DNA from: Ichthyophis bannanicus
Taxonomy: Eukaryota; Chordata; Amphibia; Gymnophiona; Ichthyophiidae
DNA: 64,000 nucleotides
Direction: 5' to 3'
Assembly: GCA_033557465.1 (NCBI GenBank)
Contig: CM066033.1
Location: 910,062,808-910,126,807 of the forward strand
The notes below the pieces were generated by a model. The model saw only the letters and a list, made by a program, of their open reading frames with translations. It did not search any database and had not been told where the DNA came from. Positions within the stretch are counted from its first letter, which is position 1. Every line of letters begins with the position of its first letter. This document shows, in pieces, positions 18,732-29,597 of the stretch. The translations under genes and the position numbers were made by a program.

Positions 18732-21563
18732 CACAGGTACACTAAAAAAAAATTTTTTTAAACTGCCTCTAATGTTTCGATTGATTTTTACGGTTTTTGG
18801 TGCGCTGAATCCAAATCTGGTAACCAATTTGCTCCATCACGTACAGATGTTTTGCTACATTGGGTTAGCAGTTTGAGGTGAACGTTTCAGATTGAGTGTG
18901 ATCGAGATAAAAGTTTCTTGGATGAATTCTTTATACTAATTGTTTAGTAGTTATTCAAATAAGAATAAAGAAAATTGTAACAAGGCAGCACATAAGAATA
19001 GAGTAATGTCAACAAAACACACTGTGATGGTAGCAAAATTGTCTGCACTTAAAACAGCCACATACATGTGCACAAACATTGAGCATATAAGAGCGAGGTT
19101 AGACACAAAGCAAAGCAAAGAAATGTGCAAAAAATGTTGTACAGGTATGTATGTAAGAATAGAAAACGCAAACCGCACCATTGCAATACATGAAGACAAA
19201 CACCCGATGGTGTGAAAATAAAATTCTAATAAATGAGATCCGACACTGTGGTAATAACTAGCAAATTTTTATTTCAAAGTTTAGTAAAAACACGATATTT
19301 GTCAACACAGTTTAGATTTTAAAGTCATTCTTGGGTCAATCAATCTCCTGGTGGGCCCGTTTCTTCTTCCCCCGAATGCTTCTCTTGGTGCGCTGCTTGG
19401 CGTATTTTTCATCTGGGGTTTCCCGCAGCAGCAACCAGCAGAAATCAGCCATCATAGTGGTGTTCCATCTTCCTTGGTACCTTCTCTCTGCGTCCTTGAT
19501 GTCCTGGTGAAACCTTTCACCTTGTTCTTCACTGTACGCCCCCAGGTTTTCGGGAAAGTAGTTCACATGGGAGTGCAAGAAATGGACTTTCAGGCTCATG
19601 TTACAGCCTTGTTCTTTGAAGGCATTGAGCATCCTGGCAACAATATCCTTATAGTTCTCATCCCGCCTGTTCCCCAAGAATTTGAGAACAACATCCTTGA
19701 AGGAATCCCAGGCTTCTTTTTCCTTCTCAGACATCGTTTCAGCGAATGCTCCATCTGAAATGAGTTTCCTTATATCAGGGCCAACAAACACTCCTTCCTT
19801 TAGCTTTGCTTCAGAAAGTCGGGGGAACTTTGAGCAAAGGTACCGAAAGCACTCACCATCTTTTGGAAGGGACTTGATGAATTGCTTAATGAGACCCAAC
19901 TTAATGTGGAGAGGTGGTAATAGAATTTTATCACGAGGTACCAAGCTCTCATGAAGAACATTTTTCTCACCGGGTCTCAAATACTCCCGAATTGGCCAGT
20001 CTTTTTTCCGCCAGTGTAGGTCGCGGGCCCGGCTATCCCACAAGCAAAGGAAGCAGGGATATTTGGTGAAACCGGATTGCTGCCCTAATAGCATGGATAG
20101 AATTTTAAAGTCTCCACAAATCATCCACTTATGCTCATCATAACGAATCTTCTGAAGAATCAGGGCCAAATTCTCGTATTTTTCTTGGAGAATAACAGAG
20201 TGAGCAATAGGAACTGAAGCGAATGTGTTGCCATTATGAAGAAGAACACCTTTTATGCTGTCTTTTGACGAATCAATGAACAGCCGCCATTCAGCAGGAT
20301 CATACTTGAGTTTAAACTTTTCCATCACTCCGTATATATCGTTGCAAAATACCAAATCTTCCTCTTTGCTGAAATACTTCAAAAATTGTGTCTCGCGGTT
20401 GCGGTACCAATAAAAAGTTGTTCCTGGTGACAATAGATTTTTCTGTTTAAGCCGAGAACCTAGCAGTTGGGCAGCATCTTTTGGGAGTCCTAAATCCCGG
20501 ACTAAATCATTCAATTCAGCTTGAGAGAAAAGTTCAGGTTTCGGATCTGGTTCAGTTTCAAACTCGGAAGTACTGGACTCATCGGGAAAAGCCATCTGAT
20601 GAGTCTCATCATGATCAGAACCGTCCACACAAATATGATCCAAAGATTTTGGTGGTTCAGGCACAGGTACTTCGTTGCTATGAGGCATAGGCCTAATTGC
20701 TGAGGGAAGGTTGGGGTAACTTATTACGTTCTTATTTTTTAAGTTGTATCCCTTCACAATGCAAGAGCAAAAATAGCAGTCACTGTTGTGGTCTCTTTCT
20801 TCACGCCATATCATAGGTATTCCGAAACGAAATGCTTGTTTTTTACCTTTCATCCATAAGCGTAGATCTTCCTCACATGTCTTGCACACTTTGTGAGGAG
20901 CCCACGGTTTGTCTTGATCGCCTAACTTCAAACCGAAATAGGCGAAATATACTTTTTTAATAAATGCAGAAATGTTCCTCTGCCGCTTTTTCACGGTATA
21001 TTCCCCACAAATAAAACAAAAACTGTCCGGAGAGTTGACGCAACTTCTGGCTCTGTGAGCCATCACAAATACACAGCACTGCAAACTACAACTGTAGTGA
21101 ACCACTTCGGAATAAAGCTGGATTACAACTGAGCAAACAAAAGGTAATAATGAACTTGCAAGAAACTGAAATTTGACAGGAACGTTCATGTCGCAACCAC
21201 CGTGTTTGAGCGAGCGAACGAGGCGAGGCGAACAGGAAAGAACATGCGCCAGCGCGAGTACTGGATTTAGCCCCCCGCCTCCCAATTGTCCTGTTAATAA
21301 AATGAATACAAAACACTCTAAAATATCATGAGGGAGTGTTTCTAGTTAGTTAACCATTACAACCTCTATTTTGGGCCAAGAAAATAAACTGCAGTCGGCT
21401 AAAAAGAAATTATGTGAACATTCCTTATATGGGTAAGAAATCTAATTTTGCAAGAAAACGTGACGTGATGGAACATTTTGGCTATTTTTCCTGGATTCAG
21501 CACCCCAAAATCTATAGGAATCAGTTGCAAAACTGGAGGCAGTTTTTTGGTAGTGTACCTGTG
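18732..21563 (-). mobile_element. CMC (CACTA/Chapaev-like) DNA transposon, 2832 bp, complete
   Basis: Both ends begin CACAGGTACACTA, a perfect 13-bp TIR, within an imperfect inverted region of about 110 bp that shares ACTGCCTC, GCTGAATCC and CTCCATCACGT. TAA flanks both sides (18729-18731, 21564-21566), a 3-bp duplication. Removing the element and one TAA restores the host CR1 reading frame (GYNLFSRD), which fixes the boundaries exactly. CAC termini and a short TSD fit the CMC group. One intact transposase gene lies on the reverse strand. Confidence 0.88.
19336..21063 (-). CDS. CMC/Chapaev-like transposase, about 575 aa, intact
   Basis: The frame is open to 21285 (649 codons), but the first Met that begins conserved-looking protein is at 21063 (MAHRARSCV), so 575 residues are preferred. 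N-terminal cysteine pairs (CFICG, CKTCEEDL, CYFCSC) look like zinc-binding DNA-contact motifs. An acidic linker follows, then the catalytic part. Candidate DDE residues are D264 in LFIDSSKDS, D318 in ICGDFKILSMLLG, and a Glu in YSEEQGERFHQDI (E516, or E512/E513). Between the second D and the E lie a C-x-x-C pair (YPCFLC) and KFPRLSEAKLKEGVFVGPDI, both recurring in this animal transposase family. I recognise the family by this block, but the exact superfamily name (Chapaev versus another CMC branch) is inferred. No frameshift or stop. Confidence 0.85.
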   Translation of the reverse strand: MAHRARSCVNSPDSFCFICGEYTVKKRQRNISAFIKKVYFAYFGLKLGDQDKPWAPHKVCKTCEEDLRLWMKGKKQAFRFGIPMIWREERDHNSDCYFCSCIVKGYNLKNKNVISYPNLPSAIRPMPHSNEVPVPEPPKSLDHICVDGSDHDETHQMAFPDESSTSEFETEPDPKPELFSQAELNDLVRDLGLPKDAAQLLGSRLKQKNLLSPGTTFYWYRNRETQFLKYFSKEEDLVFCNDIYGVMEKFKLKYDPAEWRLFIDSSKDSIKGVLLHNGNTFASVPIAHSVILQEKYENLALILQKIRYDEHKWMICGDFKILSMLLGQQSGFTKYPCFLCLWDSRARDLHWRKKDWPIREYLRPGEKNVLHESLVPRDKILLPPLHIKLGLIKQFIKSLPKDGECFRYLCSKFPRLSEAKLKEGVFVGPDIRKLISDGAFAETMSEKEKEAWDSFKDVVLKFLGNRRDENYKDIVARMLNAFKEQGCNMSLKVHFLHSHVNYFPENLGAYSEEQGERFHQDIKDAERRYQGRWNTTMMADFCWLLLRETPDEKYAKQRTKRSIRGKKKRAHQEID

Positions 21564-21800
21564 TAATCTATTCAGCAGAGACAGAGAAAATGGAAAAGGG
21601 GGAGGAGTAGCCTTGTAAGTCAAAAGCAATATCAAAGCTACTGAAAAGCTACTGAAATGCAGGGTGCATGGGGAAAAGAAGAAGCGCTCCGGATCATGTT
21701 GGAAAGAGGAGATGGCACTGTCATCCATACTGCTGTAATCTACAGACCTCCGACTCAAATTGAAGAGATAGATAACGAATTGATTATAGATATTGCCAAG

Positions 21801-24800
21801 ATTTTATTTATTTATTTTATTTATTTCAACTTCTTATATACCGCACTCTTTGACATCAGCGCGGTTTACAAATAACAGAAAGGAACCAGAACAACAGGCT
21901 GTTTGGTATTACATATAACAGGAGTATCAACTTGGATAACATGGGAGAACTATTTACATGGAGTATATAATCTATTAGCTAGATAGCATGCTCGAACTAT
22001 TTACATAAAATTAGCAGTGATGCTTGGAACAAGAGGGATATTGTGGATTATACTAGGGTGAGGCTGTTATGTTACGGTTCATGTAGGGTAGTATTTGATG
22101 AAAAGGTGCAGTTTAAGGGCCTTTCTGAACTGGGTTAGGTCGGTTATGGCGCGGAGATCAGGTGGGAGAGCATCCCAGTATTTTGGTGCGCTAAACATGA
22201 AAGCTCTGTTTGATGTTGATAGGCTGCACGTTGTTATAGCCTTTGGGGTTGTTAGTGAGTTTAATGCTGCATGTCTCCTATTTCTATTTGATGGGACGGA
22301 TTGGATGAGTTTGGTAAGTGATGTGGACGATAAACCATTTAAGGCCTTGAATGTGAGAAGGAGGGTTTTGAATGTAAGTCTTCCGTGTATAGGGAGCCAA
22401 TGGAGCTCTTTGAGGATAGGTGTAATGTGTTCACTTCTGGCCGCTCCTAGAAGAACCCTGGCAGCGGTGTTCATTGCGAGTTGCAAGGAGCTTATTGTGG
22501 ATTGTGGGAGTCCTTGTAGAATGGAATTGGCGAAGTCGAAGTGCGGCAGTATCAGTGCTTGGTAGATGGTTCTGAAGTCTTCGTGGTCTAGTAGGGGACG
22601 CAGGTGTCTAAGAGTGCGTATTTTGAAGTATACAGATTTTACGATATTGTTTATGTGTGATTTCATGTCGAGCCTATGGTCTAGTGTGACGCCGAGGTAT
22701 TTTATTGTATCCTTGGTGCCTAGGTCAGCTCCCTTGACACTTATATGTGGTGGTGGGGTGAAGTTGGGGTCTCTTGTGATAAAGAGAACCTCAGTTTTCT
22801 TATGCTGAATGCGGAGGTTCTGTGACAGGAGCCATTGTGATACTGCATCGAAGCAGTTTGTTATAGGCAGTAAGTCCATTTGCATTGTGGAAAATGGCAT
22901 GTAGAGTAGGATATCGTCAGCGTATATCATACATTTCACATTGAAGGACCTGATGATATCGCAGATAGGCTGCATATAGACGTTGAACAAGAGGGATGAG
23001 AGTGAGGACCTCTGCGGAACACCTTGTCTTTGATGGAAGAGTTTTGATTCTCCTGTTGCGGATTTGACGTATTGCATTCTGGTGTCGAGGTATGATTTAC
23101 ACCATTCAAGTGCTGAGTTGCAAATGCCTTTTCCTTCCAGTCGACCGAGGAGAATCTCGTGATTTACCGAGTCAAACGCTGCTGCTATATCCAAGAAGAT
23201 TAGCACAACGCCTTGTCGGATGTTGTCTATGGTATTGAGAATATCATTGAAGAGGGTGGTAAGCAGTGTCTCGACGCCGTGGAATTCTCTGAAACCGTGT
23301 TGAGAATAGTCTAGAGGGGCTGCGGAGTCAATGTGGTCTTGGATTTGGCGCTGTACCTCTTTCTCAAAGATCTTTGCTAAGAGGGGGATACTGGCTATTG
23401 GCCTGTAGGAGTCTGGCCGTTTTGGATCCAGTTTAGCGTTTTTCAGTAGTGGCCTGATGGATGTGAGTTTTAATGCAGATGGGAAGGCGCCAGTAGTGAA
23501 AGAGAGGTTCATGATTCTTGCAATGAAGGTGCTAAAGTCACCCCGCAGGTCCTTTATCCAAAAGGCTGGGCAGGGATCGGTTTGCGCAGTGGTCGTGTTG
23601 AGTGAGGAGATGGTGTCTTCAATGTGTTTAGAAGAAGGCGTGTGAAGTGCGGATAGGGATGTTGGGCAGGTCGTTTCTTGTATATTGTTTTTTGAGAGTT
23701 CATCTGTCTGTAGGAGTTTTGATTGCAAGTAATCAGCGAATTCTTGCGGGTGGATATCATTATTTTGTTCAGAAGATGGTTCCTTTGATAGTGACTTAAC
23801 CAGGTTGAAAAGGTCGCGTGGTTTGTTCAATGATCTCTTGAGCATATCTGAGTGGTATTGCTTCTTTCTGGCTGCGATTGCCTCGCGGTGAGTTGAGAGG
23901 TGAAGAATGTAGGCTTCGTGGTCGTCGGTAGCTAGTGAGCGGCGCCAGCGTTTTTCTAGCCTTCGTAGGTGCGTAAGAGAGGCCCGTAGTTCCGGGGAAA
24001 ACCATGGTGCAGAGGTTCTTTTCCCTGATAAGGTCTTTTTGTTTGGTAGTTGAGCAACAGCGTTGAGGCTGTCGTTCCAGGCAGCGATTGACTCGTCGAG
24101 GTTGAGTGATGTGTTGTTGAGGATTGGTTGGGTACTTGACAGAATAAGTTCTCTGTTGAAAGGTCGAAAGCCCCGTGTTACTCTGGATGTATTGGCGAGT
24201 TTGCTGGTGTTCAAATTATGACTGTTGTTCAGAGGGATTCGTAGGTTTATGAGTTTATGGTCAGACCATGGGACATCAGTGACCGATGTTATAATGTTGC
24301 TGTTTTGCTCGGCGACATGGTGTGGGGCAAATACCATGTCAAGAATGTTTCCTTTGGAATGAGTGGGTTCAGTGATCATTTGTTTATAACCAAGATTTTC
24401 GATGGCATTGAGGAGGGAGGAGGATTGGTTTTGTTGTAGTGATGGGAGGTTCAAGTCTCCCATAATCCAGTTGGGAGTGTTGGGGTTGCTGGTGTCAGCG
24501 GCCAGATCCAATATAGTGGGCAGATCGTCTGGGGAGCTCGAGGGGGCTCGGTAGACCAGGTTTATGGAGCATTGATTATTGGCTATGGTGATTATGTCCA
24601 GATTGTTTGTGCTATGGGAGTTAGTCATGTTGAAGAGGAGTTCAGACTTGGTGAGTATGAGTGCTCCTCCTCCTTTCTTGTTTTCTCTGTGTGTTGTGTG
24701 TATAGTGAAGTTTGGTGGAATGAGTTGGTTGATAAGGACATTGTCTTCTTTAGATAACCAGGTTTCGGTGATCATGAGAGCATCAAGATCATAGAGGGTA

Positions 24801-24912
24801 ACTATGTCTAGGATTACAGGCCATTTTTTTCGAATTGATCGAGCATTTATAAGGGCACATTTTAGGTTTTTTGAGGGCGATGGTTTGTGTTGCTTCAGGT
24901 TGCTGGATTGGG
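21801..24912 (-). mobile_element. L2-like LINE, reverse strand, nearly intact ORF2
   Basis: The 3' tail at 21801-21875 (reverse complement: GTAAACCGCGCTGATG ... GTGCGGTATATAAG then AAATAAATA repeats) and a coding body up to 24912. It sits in CR1-B between codons for DIAK and IATKG; removing it gives seamless CR1 sequence, so there is no clear target duplication (at most 2 bp). The 5' end lies just before the endonuclease start, so upstream sequence has been lost or the element is naturally short there. Confidence 0.85.
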
Positions 24913-24934
24913 ATAGCAACAAAGGGGGAAACAA
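22079..24934 (-). CDS. L2-like ORF2: endonuclease plus reverse transcriptase, 951 aa
   Basis: An APE-type endonuclease occupies about residues 25-245: LINARSIRKKW (N), MITETWLS (E), WIMGDLNLPS (D-x-N), WSDHKLINL (S-D-H). The RT spans about 480-760: DSYRPIASIPLLAKIFEK, VLIFLDIAAAFDSVNHE (motif A), QGVPQRSSLSSLLFN (motif B, where the usual PQG reads PQR) and MIYADDILLYM (motif C, at 22913-22926). The C-terminus has PKYWDALPPDLRAITD and FRKALKLHLF. The first few residues (MFPPLL) are encoded by the flanking CR1, so the annotated start is chimeric and probably not native. The open frame suggests recent insertion; the Gly-to-Arg change in motif B may impair activity. Confidence 0.88.
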   Translation of the reverse strand: MFPPLLLSQSSNLKQHKPSPSKNLKCALINARSIRKKWPVILDIVTLYDLDALMITETWLSKEDNVLINQLIPPNFTIHTTHRENKKGGGALILTKSELLFNMTNSHSTNNLDIITIANNQCSINLVYRAPSSSPDDLPTILDLAADTSNPNTPNWIMGDLNLPSLQQNQSSSLLNAIENLGYKQMITEPTHSKGNILDMVFAPHHVAEQNSNIITSVTDVPWSDHKLINLRIPLNNSHNLNTSKLANTSRVTRGFRPFNRELILSSTQPILNNTSLNLDESIAAWNDSLNAVAQLPNKKTLSGKRTSAPWFSPELRASLTHLRRLEKRWRRSLATDDHEAYILHLSTHREAIAARKKQYHSDMLKRSLNKPRDLFNLVKSLSKEPSSEQNNDIHPQEFADYLQSKLLQTDELSKNNIQETTCPTSLSALHTPSSKHIEDTISSLNTTTAQTDPCPAFWIKDLRGDFSTFIARIMNLSFTTGAFPSALKLTSIRPLLKNAKLDPKRPDSYRPIASIPLLAKIFEKEVQRQIQDHIDSAAPLDYSQHGFREFHGVETLLTTLFNDILNTIDNIRQGVVLIFLDIAAAFDSVNHEILLGRLEGKGICNSALEWCKSYLDTRMQYVKSATGESKLFHQRQGVPQRSSLSSLLFNVYMQPICDIIRSFNVKCMIYADDILLYMPFSTMQMDLLPITNCFDAVSQWLLSQNLRIQHKKTEVLFITRDPNFTPPPHISVKGADLGTKDTIKYLGVTLDHRLDMKSHINNIVKSVYFKIRTLRHLRPLLDHEDFRTIYQALILPHFDFANSILQGLPQSTISSLQLAMNTAARVLLGAARSEHITPILKELHWLPIHGRLTFKTLLLTFKALNGLSSTSLTKLIQSVPSNRNRRHAALNSLTTPKAITTCSLSTSNRAFMFSAPKYWDALPPDLRAITDLTQFRKALKLHLFIKYYPT

Positions 24935-26518
24935 TCATATTGGGTGACTTTAATCTACCTGATTGGGATTGGATTACTCCTTCTGCAAATCAGGAAAGAA
25001 GCAAAAAAATTGTGGACGCTATCCAAGATGCATTACTTAGACACATGGTGATGGAACCAACCAGGGAAAGCTCAACGCTGGATTTGGTGCTTACCAACAG
25101 TAGTAGAGTGTCTAATGTCTGGGTGAGTGCCCCTGTGAGCAACAGTGATCATCACACCTTGTGGTTTGAGATAAAAGCCAAGGTGCAATCCAATCATAGC
25201 AAGCTCAAAGTCCTAAACTTCAAAAACACTGACTTCAATAAAATGGCCGAGTACCTAAAGGAGGAGCTGACAGGGTGGAAGGGGATAAGGGAAGTGGAAT
25301 TGCAATGGGCTAAACTAAAAGGTGCAATAAAAGGGGCAACAGATAAATATGTAAGAAAAGTCAATAAAAACAAGAGGAGAAAGAAATCTATTTGGTTTTC
25401 CAAAGAAGTGGCTGCTCAAATAAGGGCAAAAACCACAGCTTTCGCAAAATTCAAAAGCTTGCAAACAGAAGAACACAGAAATGAATACAGGATCAAACTC
25501 AAGGAGAGAAAAAGAGAACTAAGGGGTATGTTTACTAAACCTTCTTAACGTGCGCGCTGTGCAATTAGCGCACGCTAAGGTACCTTAGCGCGCACTAATG
25601 ACGCTTTACGGGGAAAAAATGCGTTTTAGTGCGCGCTCACGCGCGCAGCGGCACAAACAAGCGCTGAAGGCGTGGAAAGGCTCCCGGAGGGCGGAGGAAG
25701 GCTCCCCAGGGGCGGAGAGAAGGGGTCAATGGGTGGAGAGTGGGAGGGGAGAGGCTCCCCGCACACTAACGATGTGAAATTTGAGGCCAAAACTAACGCA
25801 AGTGAAAACCTCGCGTTAGAGCTGATTTAAAGGGAAAAGAAACCATTTCTGTCAGCAATGTACAGCAAAACCAGGGAAACCCAAAAAAAAGTGATAAGTG
25901 TGATACATGTGCACGGAACAAAAGTGCAAATAAACATTGAAAATGACCACAACAAAATAAAAAAAAATCATAATCAAGCTGGGCAATAGTGATAGTAATG
26001 GGAAACATCAAAAAACACTCCCAAGAAAGCCCCAAAAAATAAATATGAATTTTGGAAGGGTCTACGCTCCGTCCCCATACAAGGTGAATGATCCCAAGTG
26101 AAATAGCACTGATCAGGGTTTCCCTCTCCATTGGACAGGTTACCTATGGCATGCACATGTTCCACAACAGCAGGGCGGGCATGTCGGAATGGGCAACTGG
26201 ACAGATGCTGGGAAAGGGGATACAGAGGGCTGCAGGCGGCACATGCCTAGGTGGCACTTAGGAATGCTGAAACTGAACAGCAGCTAGACAGCAACTGATG
26301 AGGGCCCAACATGGGCACGAGAGTGTTTATCACAGTATCACAGGGGATAGTACCCAGCAGGTACCCCCAAGGGCACAGAACATTGGCAGGCGGTGTTGGG
26401 GGGAAGCATGGACGCTTATGCAGGCACCCCTACCCCACAACACGCACCATAGGCAGCCGCCTACCTGCACACTGGATGGCTTGACACTGCACACCACCAG
26501 CACCGCCAGCAGAAGGGC

Positions 26519-27400
26519 ATGTCAGCATGGTGGCACAGGGGTACTGGAGGTGGAGGGGGGCAGTGGCAGCTGCCCAGAGCCGACCATGACCTAGCCCTGT
26601 GTAGGTGGGTGCCATGCACTGCAACAGACAGGCTCTGTCTGACAAACAACCATGGTATCTCCAGGGACTGCACTGTCTCGGTGAGCACAGTATGGTGCGG
26701 TGAACACAGCCAGTGTGTTCAGGAGCAGAAAGTCACAAGTTCAAGTCCCAGCTGGGGCTACTGCCAATCCAGTCCCCATATTTTACCCACTACTAAACCA
26801 TGATAGTAAGGACAAACCTTTATTGCAGAGAACATACGCATGGTTCAAACACCTATATTTTACCCCACCGAGCACAGACACCAGAAACATGTGCATTACC
26901 TAGAGCAGAGTCCCCCAAATGCAGTCCTGGAGGGCCACAAATCATTCAGGTTTTATGCTGTATCCAATATAAGGCCATGTCAGCATGATGGAGGAGGGGT
27001 ACTGGTGGTGGAGGTGGCAGTGGCAGCTGCACAGAGCAGACCATGGCCTAGCCCTGTGTAGGTGGGTGCCATGCACTGCAATGGACAGGCTCTGCTGGAC
27101 AAACAGTCATGGTATCAGCAGGGAATGCACTGTCTCTGTGGCAACACAGTGGTGCAGTGCACACAAACAGTGTGTTTGGAGGCAGAAGGTCACAGGTTCA
27201 AGTCCTAGCTGTGGTTTCCATCAACCCAGTCCCCATATTTTACCCACTACTACAACGTGCTAATAGACAGAACGTTTATTGCAGATGACGTAAACATGCC
27301 CAAAACACCTACATTTTACCTTACAGAGCAAAGACACCATAAACAGGCGCATTACCTAGAGCAGAGTCTCCCAAATGCAGTCCTGGAGGGCCAAACACCA
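26519..27400 (+). repeat. Internal 460-bp tandem duplication in H1
   Basis: 26519-26960 and 26979-27400 run in parallel: GTCAGCATG, GCAGTGGCAGCTGC, TAGCCCTGTGTAGGTGGGTG, CAGGTTCAAGTCC-like B box, CCCCATATTTTACCCACTAC, then CCTAGAGCAGAGT. H5 has two copies, the first shortened (49900-50210 and 50230-50660). H6 has one (54985-55400). Confidence 0.8.
26700..27210 (+). other. tRNA-like module, type 3, two copies in H1
   Basis: TGGTGC(G/A)GTG-type A-box sequence followed about 45 bp later by AGTTCAAGTCC (about 26728-26738) or GGTTCAAGTCC (about 27193-27203). The same unit is in H2 (about 37130-37200), H5 (49945-50010, 50405-50465) and H6 (A box 55155, B box 55200). Pol III promoter-like, function unknown; these are not predicted as functional tRNA genes. 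Confidence 0.6.
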
Positions 27401-27554
27401 TTCAGTTTCCATGCTGCCTCTAATAAAGATGCCTGTGCTGCATATCTATGCACCAACCCCATGGTATGCAGATGTATCTCATGCATATTCATGAGGGACA
27501 GCATGAAAACCCGAACAGTGTTTGGCATACCAGGACTGGAGTTGGGAACCTCTG
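27362..27554. mobile_element. Old hAT-type MITE within H1
   Basis: Starts CAGAGTCTCCCAA and ends TTGGGAACCTCTG with further inverse similarity inside (GTCCTGGAGGGCC, CCAGGACTGGAG). Orthologous positions in H5 (50620-50812) and H6 (55369-55560) hold the same insertion, so it predates spread of this subfamily. Confidence 0.7.
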
Positions 27555-29144
27555 CCGTAAAGCAGCAGCCAACAGGGGCAGACACACCCACACCCACAGG
27601 CTCCATTAGCCAATGCCTCCTGGAGAGGCAGGACATTGGGCCCTGCGTGCATCTCCCAATACTAGCACTTGCATACCTTAGCAATGCCACCCTACACTTG
27701 GGAATACGGTACACAGCTATCAAAAGTTTGCTATGATTACTGGCAGATAGCAATTCCTACGTTAAGCACAGTTTGCTGATTGAGCTCCATCATAGCAACC
27801 TTTCTGATGTCTGTGGAGTGTGCTTCAGGTCTGGTGTCTGACAGTGTTTACCACCCTGGGGAGTGACCCCCAACAGTATTGCGTACCATATCCATGCCTG
27901 CACTGTGCCCAGGACTGGTGTGGTGGCCAGGGCTGCTAAACTCCTCTATAGTAGCACAATGCTGGCATAGGTGTGGGAGTGTGTGTCTGTCTATCCAGTG
28001 TGTTGTGGCTGCAAACACCCTCCACAGCCCACACTGCCAGCACTGTTGCCAGTATTGGCCTGCCAATGTGCATAATGAGAAGCAAGATACCATGGGTATA
28101 GCCCGGACAGGGTGGCCTGGCCAGGATGCATCTGCACAGGGCATAGGGCACTGGCTGAGACATTGTAGTGCCCGGCCACCACCTGCACAGACAGGGTGGC
28201 CACAGCATGTCCTGCTGGGAGATCACTCTCACCCTGACTGTGCAGTGACCACAGCATGGCTAGGCTCCCCCATAGTGCTATATAGCATTTTTCTCATGTG
28301 ATATTTATGGGTTTTCTTTTGGAGCCCAGTCACTGACTTATCTGCTTGTTGTGTATGTTGACATCCTGGGTGCACGCATTTCCACCAGGAATGTGCACTA
28401 TGGACTAGCTAGCAGACTGTCTGCAGCTGGTCTGTGTCGTGATGGAGCACCTTGCAGGGTGCAGTGGCTGAAGGCTTGCTGCAGGAGAATATCAGCTAGT
28501 GGTGGGGTGCAGTTTAGCATATCCAGGCCTAATGTCTGTCTGCTATTGTGTTATGGATGTGTACAGAGCTGCATTGACTGCCTTGTTTGGGTGTCTGTTC
28601 CCCAGCAGGACTGGGGTTGATGGTCCCCTCTACTGCCACCATTGCAGGGAGGTAGAATGTGGATCTGTTGGTGGGAGACCCTGTTTACCACCCTCAGCCC
28701 AGGAGGAGGAGGAGGGTGGTGGTACATAATCCTCCTAGGGGTCCATAAGGGCTACACCTGACTGAGATATACAGATATATCCAAAGTGTGTCTGCAGAAA
28801 CTACCTATCTCACACATTAGACCTGCAGCATGGCCTTTCTCTGCTGTGGACCTGGTGCTGGGCGCCCCACCTAACCCTCAGGGTGAGTGCAGTACCTGCA
28901 CAATGTGACGGTGTGTAGCTACTCTGTTCCAGTACCACACACGGTCAGTTCCCCCTACCAGGCCGAGGTGCTGTGGGGGTGCATACCCCATCTTGTGTTC
29001 ATCTGTAGACGGCTGATTTGCATGTGCAGTGCATCATGGGTACGGGTGGGCTAACCCTATCCTGGTGACCACAGCAGACTGTTTGTGTGGTGACGTGCAA
29101 TCCTTCTGCAGTCAGCCAGGGGTTTGTTAGCAGCTATAGAGCTG

Positions 29145-29200
29145 TAGCCCACTGGTTACTTCACTGCCTGTGGAACCAGAGGTCATGGGTTTAAACTCAC
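29145..29200 (+). other. tRNA-like module, type 1, in H1
   Basis: TAGCCCACTGG (A box) and GGTTTAAACTC (B box) are 43 bases apart, the spacing of a tRNA gene. The homologous unit is better preserved in H5 and H6. Confidence 0.65.
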
Positions 29201-29597
29201 AGTGGGGTTATTTGATAGGGCTGTCCAAAGCATTATCTATTTTTAATGTACATTAGTGCTGCCAGCAAAAACATCCTCAGCGTACTGTACCCATAAGGTG
29301 CCTCAGAGGGCGCCCTATAGGGCACCTTATGGTTACCATCCATATAAGGTGCACTATACGGTATCCTATGGAGCGACTTATAGGTTGCCCTATAGGGGAC
29401 ATTATAGGGTGCCGTGGCGGACAGTGCACTTTATAATGTGCCCTATGGAGTGCCTTATAGGGTGCCTTATGCGGCACCTTAGGTTACGGCACGTGAGGGT
29501 GTGTTTGCTGGCAGCAATTAATAAAATACAAATAAAGTGCAGCAGGAAACAATACTTACATGTCAAAGCTGATGCCTCAGCCAGCCTTACATATTAG

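Noticed and set aside
18940..19215. 91-codon plus-strand open frame inside the CMC-like element, Lys- and Cys-containing
   Set aside because: No recognisable family, lies antisense to the expected coding direction near the element's end, and a similar-length frame exists on the other strand; probably chance.
25793..26131. A similar reverse-strand open frame of about 112 codons in H1, H5 (49231-49575) and H6 (54217-54555)
   Set aside because: Conserved because the DNA is homologous. The frame is not kept in H2-H4, contains hydrophobic low-information sequence and has no known domain. Ka/Ks across many copies would be needed to revive it.
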